NCBI GenBank assembly: GCA_964607135.1
Contig: CAZSIV010000039.1
Span: 1 to 21,455, forward strand
DNA length: 21,455 nucleotides
Reading direction: 5' to 3'
DNA from: Metaruminococcus_A sp964607135
GTDB taxonomy: Bacteria; Bacillota; Clostridia; Oscillospirales; Ruminococcaceae
Position numbers and translations under genes: made by a program. Below are positions 7,225-13,156 of the stretch, one piece after another. Within the stretch, counting starts at the first letter, position 1, and the number at the start of each line of letters is the position of its first letter. The notes below the pieces were generated by a model. It was not told the DNA's origin. It ran no database searches and worked only from the letters and a program-made list of their open reading frames with translations.

Positions 7225-7278
7225 ATGACCACTCCTTCTTTGTAAAAACTGCATACAAAATTCAATTTGCATGTCTGG

Positions 7279-7307
7279 ATTATATCATAACTGCCCAGAT
7301 TGTGCAA
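7279..7307 (-). promoter_or_regulatory. Near-consensus promoter for the EF-G-2-like gene
   Basis: On the minus strand TTGCAC (7302-7307), 17 bp, TATAAT (7279-7284). Transcription should start near 7272, which supports the ATG at 7224 as the real start. The rest of the gap up to 7519 has only small stems (for example GCCGTTTGGACGGC) and no gene. Confidence 0.75.
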
Positions 7308-7519
7308 CGAATTTTACAGGACGTTCCTACAAAATATCGTGCTGTTTTTTGATGATATTTCACAAAAATAAAGATTTGCCGCTTGTCCTTCCTATCATTA
7401 TGCCGTTTGGACGGCAGATATGACATCCGTTCGTCGATATAAGCCCATTCGCCGTTTACTTTTGAACCAAGCTATCCCTTTTGTACATGTCAGGTGTTTC
7501 ACCTCAATGCGGAAGAGTC

Positions 7520-7562
7520 TAAAAATGGCCGGCAGCACTGTAAGCGCCGCCGGCCATTTTTA
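7520..7562. terminator. Bidirectional terminator after the small secreted protein
   Basis: The 14-bp perfect stem TAAAAATGGCCGGC (7520-7533) pairs with 7549-7562 across a 15-nt loop. The GC core flanked by A5/T5 makes it a good terminator for the minus gene ending at 7582. Confidence 0.85.
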
Positions 7563-7581
7563 TCCATTGTGTTTTATTCCA

Positions 7582-7923
7582 TCAATCCGGGATGGTTATG
7601 AAATATTCCTCGTCAAATTCATCATTCAGATCGTCATAGGTCAGCCGGATCTCATCTTCCGACAGCCATTCCACGCCGAAATGCACGGTTTCCATAAAAC
7701 CGCTGCCAGGGTAGTCCCATATCTTCCGGTTCCGCGGCCATCCCTTTTTATAGATTGTGGGCCTGCAAACGAGGTCGTATTGAACAATGATCGTATTCGT
7801 CCCCTCCGGTGATGTAAAGACTTCCTGCTCCGCATTCGCAAGGAGGTGGCAGCCTTGGCACAGAAAAAGCAGTGCCAGCGCAATAATCGAAAGGAGAATC
7901 TTTTTGGCCAGTCTCCGTTTCAC
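7582..7923 (-). CDS. Small exported or lipoprotein-like protein, unrecognised
   Basis: Encodes 113 aa from a GTG start at 7923, chosen because GAGGGG lies about seven bases upstream; the open frame to 7998 has no ribosome binding site and runs into the upstream terminator. The N-terminus VKRRLAKKILLSIIALALLFLCQGC is a basic signal sequence ending in a cysteine. LCQGC is not a canonical lipobox, so either a lipoprotein or a cleaved/anchored signal is possible. The mature part is short, acidic at its end (LTYDDLNDEFDEEYFI) and contains STIYKKGWPRNRKIWDYPG-like turns, suggesting a small beta domain. It sits 72 bp beyond the terminator of the P-type ATPase-like gene. I saw no clear promoter of its own. 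Function unknown. Confidence 0.65.
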   Translation of the reverse strand: MKRRLAKKILLSIIALALLFLCQGCHLLANAEQEVFTSPEGTNTIIVQYDLVCRPTIYKKGWPRNRKIWDYPGSGFMETVHFGVEWLSEDEIRLTYDDLNDEFDEEYFITIPD

Positions 7924-7995
7924 ACCTAACCCCCTCTTTCTTGAAACCGCCTGACTGATCCCATCCCATTTTCCGCCCGGTATGACCTTCCGCAG

Positions 7996-8032
7996 CAAAA
8001 ACGAAGCGGGCGCCCTACAGCAAGCGCCCGCT
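7996..8032 (-). terminator. Terminator after the P-type ATPase-like gene
   Basis: On the minus strand AGCGGGCGC (8024-8032) pairs with GCGCCCGCT (8005-8013) across a 10-nt loop. TCGTTTTTG follows. It lies ten bases beyond the stop at 8042. Confidence 0.85.
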
Positions 8033-8041
8033 CATTTCCAT

Positions 8042-10426
8042 TTAAACCGATTTCAGCCGCGGCAGCAGCCAAGTCGCCGCCAGCCATATCGTATGATAGA
8101 GGAAGAGCGAAAGCACCTTCATCTCGCTCATTCCCGAGATCAGCGTGAGGACGACCAGCAGCGCCAGCCCCAAAAACACCGCGGCAAACTGGATGACGCT
8201 GCCCAGAAGGATCGACATCCGTAACCGCTTCGCCCCGATCAACGAGCCCGTAAAGGCCCGGAAGGTTCCGTTGCTCAGAACCGAGCTCCTGCCTTTTTCC
8301 CGTTCCGACGAATACCGGTCGTATACGGCATGGAGACGCGACGGAAGGATTTTAAAGCAGGACTGGTCCTCGTCGAAGACCTCGGCCATCTTCTGTCGCG
8401 TGATCACTGCATCTACCGATTTAATCACGAGGTGAATTCCGTTATTGCGCAGCCGGCGGATCGCCTCGCTCACCTCAGGCGCCGCAAAAAATCTGACCAG
8501 GAAAACAGCCGTCAGCTCCCCGGAGGTCGAAAGATAGATCAAGTCGTGCCCTTCATTGAGGTAACGCTCCTCATAATCGCGGGACGGGACGCTGATCCCG
8601 TGGTTGATCATCAGATCGCGGCTGCCGATAAGCACCCGCTTGTTGTCCACCCAGGCGGAAATCCCCATCCCGTCTTCATAGACCAGGGAATCCACCGGAC
8701 GGAGAAGCTTTTCATCCCCGCCGGTGATCTGGGCAAAGACGTTCATGAGGACACTGCCGGATTCCTGTATGACGCTGGCGGCGTCCATCAGCGCCTCGTC
8801 GATCCGCTGTCCCGCAAAGGTTTTAATTCCATACAGCTTCACCGCATTCCCCGGAAAGAGGTCATGCGCCGTGACGACAGCGGCGTTGGTATAACTGAAG
8901 TCCTCCAGCTCACCGGACGAGAGGATCACCCCTCCCGTGCGGCTGTACTTTTTGACAGCGCGGGACATCGGCATCTGAACCATATACAGGTAAGAAAAAG
9001 GAGCGAACACGCACGTTACGGCGGACGCTGTGGTAAAGGCGGCCGAAAGGTTTCCGCTCATTACCCCGGTCGCAATACCGAGCAGCACGGCGAACCCGAA
9101 GCCGATCGGCGTGAGAAATCTGGCGTAGGAGTCGGAAGCGTCTTCATCGGTCGAATAAGAGACGAAATCCGAGACAAAGCCAGTCTTCCTCTGGACCGCG
9201 ACCATCGGGACATCGGTGACTGAGCCGCGGGTCAATTCGAGCGCCGCATCCTCGTCTTCAATCAGCACCGTCGTATACTTTTCGTAGGGAGATGTCACCA
9301 CCCGGAAGTTTAAGATCATCCGGTTAACCATCATCAGCTTCGCCCCGCAATTACACAGCAAAATCACGGCAATCACCGGGGTGTAAAGATGCACCGCAGC
9401 ATCGTTGACCGAGCCGACCTGAAAAAAACAGACGACGGTCTGAACCAATCCTGCCAGCGCCGCCAACGCCGACAGACTGTCCTTGTTGGCGTGCAGCTTG
9501 ACCGCTGCCGCCAGGCCTTCACCGATCATCGAGCAACAGGTCAGCAGGCAGGATGCCTGCAAAACAAACTGAATAATCAGGTAGAAAAGAGGCTGCTCCG
9601 CCTTTTGCAAAACGGACGGGAGAAGCTGCGGAAAAAATTCCTGAAACACTGTAAGCACCAGCGCCGCTCCCCCGAAAACCGTCAGCAGAACGATCCGAAG
9701 CAAAAGCCTGCTGCGGGTCGACAAAATCTCGGCGTAAACCTCCCGTTCATCCTCCGGGCGGCGGTACTCCAGATATTCTTCCTCCACTTCATCAGAAACC
9801 TCGGCGGCCGGCTTCCCTGCCGCTTCAAACGCGCGCGGGTCGGGCGGAAGGGGAGCTTCCTCATCGTCAAGGGCAGGTTTGCGGAAATAACCGTCTCCAT
9901 CTATGTACCTGGTCGGCTCGCTCAATGCATCCGATTCCTTCAAAACTGGATCAGAAGCCGGAAGGGACTGCTTCTCCGGTTCACTTTTCGAGGATTCCTC
10001 ACGCTTTAAAGCAGCTGAACCCCTCAATCTGGCAGCCGATTCGGCGAGGAGTTCAACCGTTGAAATCCCATTTTCCGTCTGGCCGGATTTCGGTTTCGGC
10101 TTTGGAGAAGCTTCGGAAGATTCCCTGTCAAAGTCAATTTGAAGGGTGAATTTTTCCTTCGGTTTCTCCGGTGGCTTCTCTATTCTCGGTTCCGGTTTTG
10201 GATTTTGGGCAGGAGATGGCGGCGCCGGCTTTGCCGTTTCAGCAGCCGGCGAAGCCGAGTCAGGCTTCGAACGAACCGCTTTCTCCCTGTTATCCGTCAT
10301 AATTTCAGCGATCAGCTTATCCACATCTACAGCCGCAGGCGCCGAAGAATCCGCTTGTCCGCCGCCCTTTTTCCGTTTGATGTCGTCCAGGATATCATCC
10401 ACGGACAACCGTTTCATCTCGCTCAT
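8042..10426 (-). CDS. Catalytically degenerate P-type ATPase-like membrane protein with long disordered N-terminus
   Basis: Encodes 794 aa. The start has GGAGGG four bases upstream. Residues 1-235 are low-complexity, rich in Pro, Ser, Lys and Glu, with a short conserved-looking start (LSVDDILDDIKRKKGG). Hydrophobic helices follow at about 240-262, 278-300, 316-337, 345-365, 438-458, 462-482, 738-763 and 769-788. The small loop 380-436 and the large loop 484-737 match the actuator and P/N positions of a P-type ATPase. VDSLVYEDGMGISAWVDNKRVLIGSRDLM (578-606) resembles the nucleotide-domain GxG...VxVG region. Key motifs are missing: the DKTGT site reads HDLFPGNA (521-528), TGE is absent from the actuator loop, the TGD site reads KSVD (669-672), and GDGxND is replaced by SNGTFRAFTGS (718-728). 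It probably does not hydrolyse ATP. It is downstream of rlmB (40-bp gap) and likely co-transcribed. Its role (scaffold, sensor, regulator) is unknown. Confidence 0.75.
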   Translation of the reverse strand: MSEMKRLSVDDILDDIKRKKGGGQADSSAPAAVDVDKLIAEIMTDNREKAVRSKPDSASPAAETAKPAPPSPAQNPKPEPRIEKPPEKPKEKFTLQIDFDRESSEASPKPKPKSGQTENGISTVELLAESAARLRGSAALKREESSKSEPEKQSLPASDPVLKESDALSEPTRYIDGDGYFRKPALDDEEAPLPPDPRAFEAAGKPAAEVSDEVEEEYLEYRRPEDEREVYAEILSTRSRLLLRIVLLTVFGGAALVLTVFQEFFPQLLPSVLQKAEQPLFYLIIQFVLQASCLLTCCSMIGEGLAAAVKLHANKDSLSALAALAGLVQTVVCFFQVGSVNDAAVHLYTPVIAVILLCNCGAKLMMVNRMILNFRVVTSPYEKYTTVLIEDEDAALELTRGSVTDVPMVAVQRKTGFVSDFVSYSTDEDASDSYARFLTPIGFGFAVLLGIATGVMSGNLSAAFTTASAVTCVFAPFSYLYMVQMPMSRAVKKYSRTGGVILSSGELEDFSYTNAAVVTAHDLFPGNAVKLYGIKTFAGQRIDEALMDAASVIQESGSVLMNVFAQITGGDEKLLRPVDSLVYEDGMGISAWVDNKRVLIGSRDLMINHGISVPSRDYEERYLNEGHDLIYLSTSGELTAVFLVRFFAAPEVSEAIRRLRNNGIHLVIKSVDAVITRQKMAEVFDEDQSCFKILPSRLHAVYDRYSSEREKGRSSVLSNGTFRAFTGSLIGAKRLRMSILLGSVIQFAAVFLGLALLVVLTLISGMSEMKVLSLFLYHTIWLAATWLLPRLKSV

Positions 10427-10466
10427 TCTTCCCTCCGCTGCTATTTAAAATCACTCGCAACATAAA

Positions 10467-11240
10467 TTATTTTGCCTTGATCCTCATCCGCTGACGGGCA
10501 ATTTCGTACATCAGAATCCCACCTGCGACCGACGCGTTGAGAGAGGTCACCTTTCCCCGCATCGGCAGGCTGACCCGAAAGTCGCATTTTCCCAGTACCA
10601 ACCGGCTGACCCCTTCCCCCTCGGAGCCGACGACCAGTCCACAGGGCCCGGTATAGTCCTGCCCGCACCAGGGTTCCCCATCCATGTCGGCCGCGTAAAA
10701 CCACAGGCCCGCCTCTTTCAGCCGTTCCATCGCCGCCGCCAGATTGGAAACTCTGGCCACCGGAAGATGGTTCACAGCGCCGGCCGAGGTTTTCTGCACA
10801 ACAGGCGTCAGCGAAGCGCTCCGCCGCTTTGGAATAATCAGCCCGTGCGCACCGGCGGCCTCGGCCGTCCGGATTAAAGCGCCCAGATTGTGGGGGTCTT
10901 CCACCCCATCCGCCAGAATCAAAAAAGGGGGTTCTCCCCGCTTGGCAGCCGCCTCCAGCAATTCTTCGACCGAGGCATACCGTGCACAGCTTGCCGCAGC
11001 GATGATCCCCTGGTGGTGGTCGCTGCCACAGATGGCGCGCAGCTTTTGGCTGCTCACCTGCTTTACGACGATGCCGCGCTGTTTGGCAACGGCGACAATT
11101 CGGTTTATGCTGCCTTCCTGCCGGTGATCCGCCACAAAGAGCTTGTCCAGCTCGACACCGGCGTTCAGCGCCTCCTGAACCGCGTTCCGCCCCGCGATGA
11201 TATTGCTTTCTTCCGTACGGCGATCTTTATTTTCCACCAT
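10467..11240 (-). CDS. rlmB: 23S rRNA (guanosine-2'-O-)-methyltransferase RlmB
   Basis: A SPOUT-superfamily TrmH/SpoU methyltransferase of 257 aa. RlmB methylates the 2'-OH of G2251 (E. coli numbering) in the ribosomal P loop using SAM. The start at 11240 follows AAAGGA by five bases; the longer frame to 11354 reads into the repeat region and was rejected. The N-terminal substrate domain begins NIIAGRNAVQEAL (13-25). Motif 1 is DPHNLGALIRTAEA (115-128) with the catalytic Asn/Arg pair, motif 2 is VVGSEGEG (203-210) and motif 3 is SLPMRGKVTSLNASVA (224-239), which form the knot and bind SAM. The length is normal. TrmH-group methyltransferases are close relatives, but the N-terminal domain favours RlmB. 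Its upstream region is the edge of the hairpin-repeat array. Confidence 0.9.
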   Translation of the reverse strand: MVENKDRRTEESNIIAGRNAVQEALNAGVELDKLFVADHRQEGSINRIVAVAKQRGIVVKQVSSQKLRAICGSDHHQGIIAAASCARYASVEELLEAAAKRGEPPFLILADGVEDPHNLGALIRTAEAAGAHGLIIPKRRSASLTPVVQKTSAGAVNHLPVARVSNLAAAMERLKEAGLWFYAADMDGEPWCGQDYTGPCGLVVGSEGEGVSRLVLGKCDFRVSLPMRGKVTSLNASVAGGILMYEIARQRMRIKAK

Positions 11241-11336
11241 AGTTTTCCTTTCCATAACAGGACAGACGGAGACGTCCAACATGCTGCGCCCTGACGGTTT
11301 ATAAATAAAGTGAAGCATAATAGCAGCTTTGCAAAT

Positions 11337-11371
11337 ATTGTACCATGAAGGCAAAGCCGAAATGGTATAAT
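11337..11371. repeat. Hairpin with ATGGTATAAT arm (copy 1)
   Basis: ATTGTACCAT (11337-11346) pairs with ATGGTATAAT (11362-11371) with one wobble; an inner GGC/GCC stem closes an AAA loop. It borders rlmB. On the minus strand the left arm reads TGGTACAAT, an extended -10 element that may drive rlmB. Confidence 0.65.
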
Positions 11372-11395
11372 CGTCCCGGCCATAAGATGTATAAT
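11371..11395. repeat. 25-nt direct repeat, copy A
   Basis: Begins TCGTCCCGGCCATAA and ends ATGTATAAT. It matches 11749-11773 at 24 of 25 positions. In both places it follows an ATGGTATAATCG hairpin arm, so it belongs to a larger repeated element. Confidence 0.7.
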
Positions 11396-11431
11396 AACCG
11401 CTCTGGGGTTCTTATTGCGACCATCGGGAGC

Positions 11432-11494
11432 AACAAGGTTCCCTCAGGCGCCGGAAGCTTTGCTTCCGTTTGCGCCATGGGGTTCTTCTTTTGA
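11432..11494. repeat. Structured repeat unit 1
   Basis: A 63-nt unit beginning AACAAGGTTC and ending GGGGTTCTTCTTTTGA. Its nested stems are GGCGC/GCGCC (11447-11451/11472-11476) and CGGAAGC/GCTTCCG (11452-11458/11462-11468) with loop TTT. It has the same plan as units 2 and 3 but different paired bases. Confidence 0.65.
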
Positions 11495-11506
11495 GCGCCA
11501 GCGAGT

Positions 11507-11573
11507 AACAATGTTCTCGGGTACCCGTTCGAAATCTTCGATTTCGTCAACGGGTGAGGTTATTATACCATGA
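11507..11573. repeat. Structured repeat unit 2
   Basis: A 67-nt unit beginning AACAATGTTCTC and ending TTATTATACCATGA. Its nested stems are CCCGTT/AACGGG (11524-11529/11549-11554) and GAAATC/GATTTC (11531-11536/11540-11545) with loop TTC, plus an outer CTC/GAG. Confidence 0.7.
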
Positions 11574-11592
11574 TTGCGCGAAGCGCCTACAA

Positions 11593-11618
11593 CAAAACCA
11601 TGCACAGCCATGGTTTTG
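11593..11618. repeat. 10-bp hairpin between units 2 and 3
   Basis: CAAAACCATG (11593-11602) pairs with CATGGTTTTG (11609-11618) across a 6-nt loop. Confidence 0.6.
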
Positions 11619-11623
11619 CATGG

Positions 11624-11690
11624 AACAATGTTCTCTCAGGACTCGGAAATCTTCGATTTCCGTCCAGTCCGTGAGGTTCTTATACCATGA
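11624..11690. repeat. Structured repeat unit 3
   Basis: A 67-nt unit with the same ends as unit 2 (AACAATGTTCTC to TATACCATGA). Its stems are GGACT/AGTCC (11639-11643/11666-11670) and CGGAAATC/GATTTCCG (11644-11651/11655-11662) with loop TTC, plus an outer CTC/GAG. Confidence 0.7.
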
Positions 11691-11712
11691 ACACAACGTG
11701 TGAATGGTATAA
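11680..11712. repeat. Hairpin with ATGGTATAA arm (copy 2)
   Basis: TTATACCAT (11680-11688) pairs with ATGGTATAA (11704-11712); an inner ACAC/GTGT stem closes the loop. It overlaps the 3' end of unit 3 and resembles the hairpin at 11337-11371. Confidence 0.65.
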
Positions 11713-11748
11713 TCGGCCATCAGGACGGGAGCGAGCGCCGCGAGCGGA

Positions 11749-11773
11749 TCGTCCCGGCCATAAAATGTATAAT
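11749..11773. repeat. 25-nt direct repeat, copy B
   Basis: Matches 11371-11395 with one difference (A for G). About 36 extra bases, GC-rich with GCGAGCG repeated twice, separate it from the preceding ATGGTATAATCG arm, whereas copy A follows that arm directly. Confidence 0.7.
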
Positions 11774-11795
11774 ATCTGCTTTGCAGATATTATAC
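11767..11795. repeat. 13-bp perfect hairpin closing the repeat array
   Basis: GTATAATATCTGC (11767-11779) pairs with GCAGATATTATAC (11783-11795), loop TTT. It overlaps copy B of the direct repeat and lies downstream of the minus gene ending at 11834, so it could also work as a terminator, although no U-tract follows directly. Confidence 0.7.
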
Positions 11796-11833
11796 CACAT
11801 CTCCTGCCAAAAGGGAACAACCCCGCCGGGCAA

Positions 11834-12103
11834 TTAATGAAGCAGGATAAAAGCGGAAACCAGCCCACCGCCAAGGGCGCCGCATCCGATCTTGAGAAAA
11901 TTTTTCCAAGCGGTTCCACGAGGAGACTGAGAGGGATTTCCACCTTTTCGGGCGTGTTCGCCTACAAAGCGGCCAGCCTGTTCCCGCAGCTGGTTTTCTT
12001 CCATTCCGGCCTTTTCCGGGTTGATAAAAAGAATCGCTTTTTCAAAATATTCATTTTCCGTATTTACAATTTCGACAATCTGCTTGCTGACACCCTTTAA
12101 CAT
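11834..12103 (-). CDS. Small conserved-looking protein with C-terminal membrane helix
   Basis: Encodes 89 aa from an ATG at 12103, preceded by GAGGAAG about nine bases away. The longer frame to 12172 lacks a ribosome binding site. The N-terminal part MLKGVSKQIVEIVNTENEYF, followed by EKAILFINPE, resembles a short beta-alpha domain I have seen in small Clostridia proteins of unknown role. A charged linker follows (about 36-66), then a hydrophobic tail FLKIGCGALGGGLVSAFILL at the C-terminus, so it is probably tail-anchored with the N-terminal domain in the cytoplasm. No close gene partner is seen; the hairpin array lies beyond its stop and a DnaA-box-like cluster lies upstream. Function unknown. 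Confidence 0.65.
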   Translation of the reverse strand: MLKGVSKQIVEIVNTENEYFEKAILFINPEKAGMEENQLREQAGRFVGEHARKGGNPSQSPRGTAWKNFLKIGCGALGGGLVSAFILLH

Positions 12104-12117
12104 AAACCGCTTCCTCA

Positions 12118-12338
12118 CTTTCCACAATACGGCTCCAAGCCGTCTCTGCCTCGATTTTTTAACCGTTTCCACAGAGTTTTCAACAAAAAGATTGACAGAA
12201 GCGCTTTCAAATATACATTTTGTAGTTATTTTGTTTCCAAACAGCCTTTTTGGAGCTGATTTCAGTTGAAAACTCTGTGGAAAGAGTGGAAAACCCGCAT
12301 CGCAGCTGAATCAGTGCTCACCCGCAGGATGTGGAAAG
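12118..12338. promoter_or_regulatory. Gene-free stretch with four DnaA-box-like sites
   Basis: CTTTCCACA (12118-12126) and GTTTCCACA (12165-12173) point one way; TGTGGAAAG (12276-12284 and 12330-12338) points the other. Each differs from TTWTCCACA at one base. An AT-rich segment (about 12181-12245) lies in the middle. These could be DnaA-binding sites or sites for another regulator. No dnaA or dnaN gene is nearby, so I do not call an origin. Confidence 0.35.
12166..12283. repeat. 19-bp perfect inverted repeat around an AT-rich segment
   Basis: TTTCCACAGAGTTTTCAAC (12166-12184) is the exact reverse complement of 12265-12283, with 80 bases between. The inner two DnaA-box-like sites lie in the arms. 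Confidence 0.85.
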
Positions 12339-12358
12339 AAAAAATTTTGTGATACCCT

Positions 12359-12391
12359 CCGTATATGCATTCTATGCATAAAAATATACGG
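12359..12391 (-). terminator. Hairpin after the DUF6062 gene, possible terminator
   Basis: CCGTATA (12359-12365) pairs with TATACGG (12385-12391), with an inner ATGCAT/ATGCAT stem. On the minus strand the T6 run comes only about 14 bases later, so termination efficiency is uncertain. Confidence 0.4.
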
Positions 12392-12401
12392 CCGTCCTTC
12401 T

Positions 12402-13070
12402 CTATTTCCGCGACGTCAAAAACCAAATTGCCCGCTCGATCGAATCCTTGGAATTCCCCCATTCCGCATCCTTGCCGCCGAAGCGGTAATCAAACCGGGT
12501 GGTGAAGAAATGGACGTCCTCGGTCAGAGACGCAAGGTAACGCTCTGTCAGCGGATCGAGCGCTTCCTTAAAGGCCGGCAGCTGCTTTTTAGAGAGCTTG
12601 CGGGCAGCCTGCCCCATCAGAAGCTCGTAATGAGGCAGGCAAACAGCCTCCTGCTCGGAAAAAAGCCGTTGAAAATCCGCATCGCTTGAAAACAGTTTCA
12701 AAAGGTTGCCGATCATACCATCCATCACGCTGTCGATTTTTTGGCAGACGTAACAGGTCGGTTCCCGTTTTTCCTGTTTTTTCCCGAGGATTCCCTTTTT
12801 TTCGAACAGCTCTTTATGCACCTCGGCCAGCCTCGTCTCCAGGATCAGCGCCAAGGAGAGACGATTTTTCCGGGCGCGCATCATCTCAAAGTGATCCTTG
12901 CAGAAGCCGAGCCGGTTGGTCTCCACCCGGACATCCGGTTCCATCATAGCCGCTCCTGTGATGTATTCCACGCAGCGCTCCTCCAGGATGTCCCGCATCC
13001 GGCAGATGGGACAGCCTTCCTTTGGCTCAAACACCTCGCTGATCGGAATGGTGTAAATCCGTTCCTGCAT
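12402..13070 (-). CDS. DUF6062 family protein with duplicated CxxC...CxxH knuckles
   Basis: A soluble 222-aa protein. Two similar halves each carry a CxxC followed by a CxxH: C20-P-I-C23 with C57-K-D-H60, and C106-Y-V-C109 with C144-L-P-H147. This spacing suggests two structural zinc sites and an internal duplication. Between and after them the protein is mostly charged helix. The family is common in Clostridia, but its biochemical role is unknown to me. The start at 13070 has GGTGG about six bases upstream, a modest ribosome binding site, and a nested hairpin lies just before it. It is probably co-transcribed with the upstream YczE-like gene (86-bp gap). Zinc binding is inferred from the motif alone. 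Confidence 0.8.
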   Translation of the reverse strand: MQERIYTIPISEVFEPKEGCPICRMRDILEERCVEYITGAAMMEPDVRVETNRLGFCKDHFEMMRARKNRLSLALILETRLAEVHKELFEKKGILGKKQEKREPTCYVCQKIDSVMDGMIGNLLKLFSSDADFQRLFSEQEAVCLPHYELLMGQAARKLSKKQLPAFKEALDPLTERYLASLTEDVHFFTTRFDYRFGGKDAEWGNSKDSIERAIWFLTSRK

Positions 13071-13085
13071 TTCAAACCACCATGT

Positions 13086-13127
13086 GGTATCGGCAAACAG
13101 CAGAGGGCCTTTCCTCTCCCCGATACC
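13086..13127 (-). promoter_or_regulatory. Nested hairpin between the YczE-like and DUF6062 genes
   Basis: The outer 8-bp stem GGTATCGG (13086-13093) pairs with CCGATACC (13120-13127), and the inner stem AGAGG (13102-13106) with CCTCT (13113-13117). It ends about 16 bases before the DUF6062 start and could be an attenuator, processing site or leader structure. Confidence 0.45.
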
Positions 13128-13156
13128 GTCCCTTTCTTCAAATTTTTCATATTGCC

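Noticed and set aside
7225..7581. RNA gene or riboswitch in the gap upstream of the EF-G-2-like gene
   Set aside because: Only a promoter, a terminator and very short stems were found; no extended conserved fold was recognised.
8330..9223. 297-codon open frame on the plus strand
   Set aside because: It is antisense to the P-type ATPase-like gene, with basic, His- and Gln-rich composition typical of shadow frames in GC-rich DNA.
11299..11550. Minus-strand open frame of 83 codons sharing LYILWPGR with another frame at 11680-11943
   Set aside because: The shared peptide is just translation of the 25-nt repeat; neither frame has a ribosome binding site, and the DNA is better explained by the hairpin repeats.
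12118..12338. Chromosomal replication origin
   Set aside because: The boxes are one base off consensus and neither dnaA, dnaN, rpmH, recF nor gyrB is nearby, so only a DnaA-box-like cluster is claimed.
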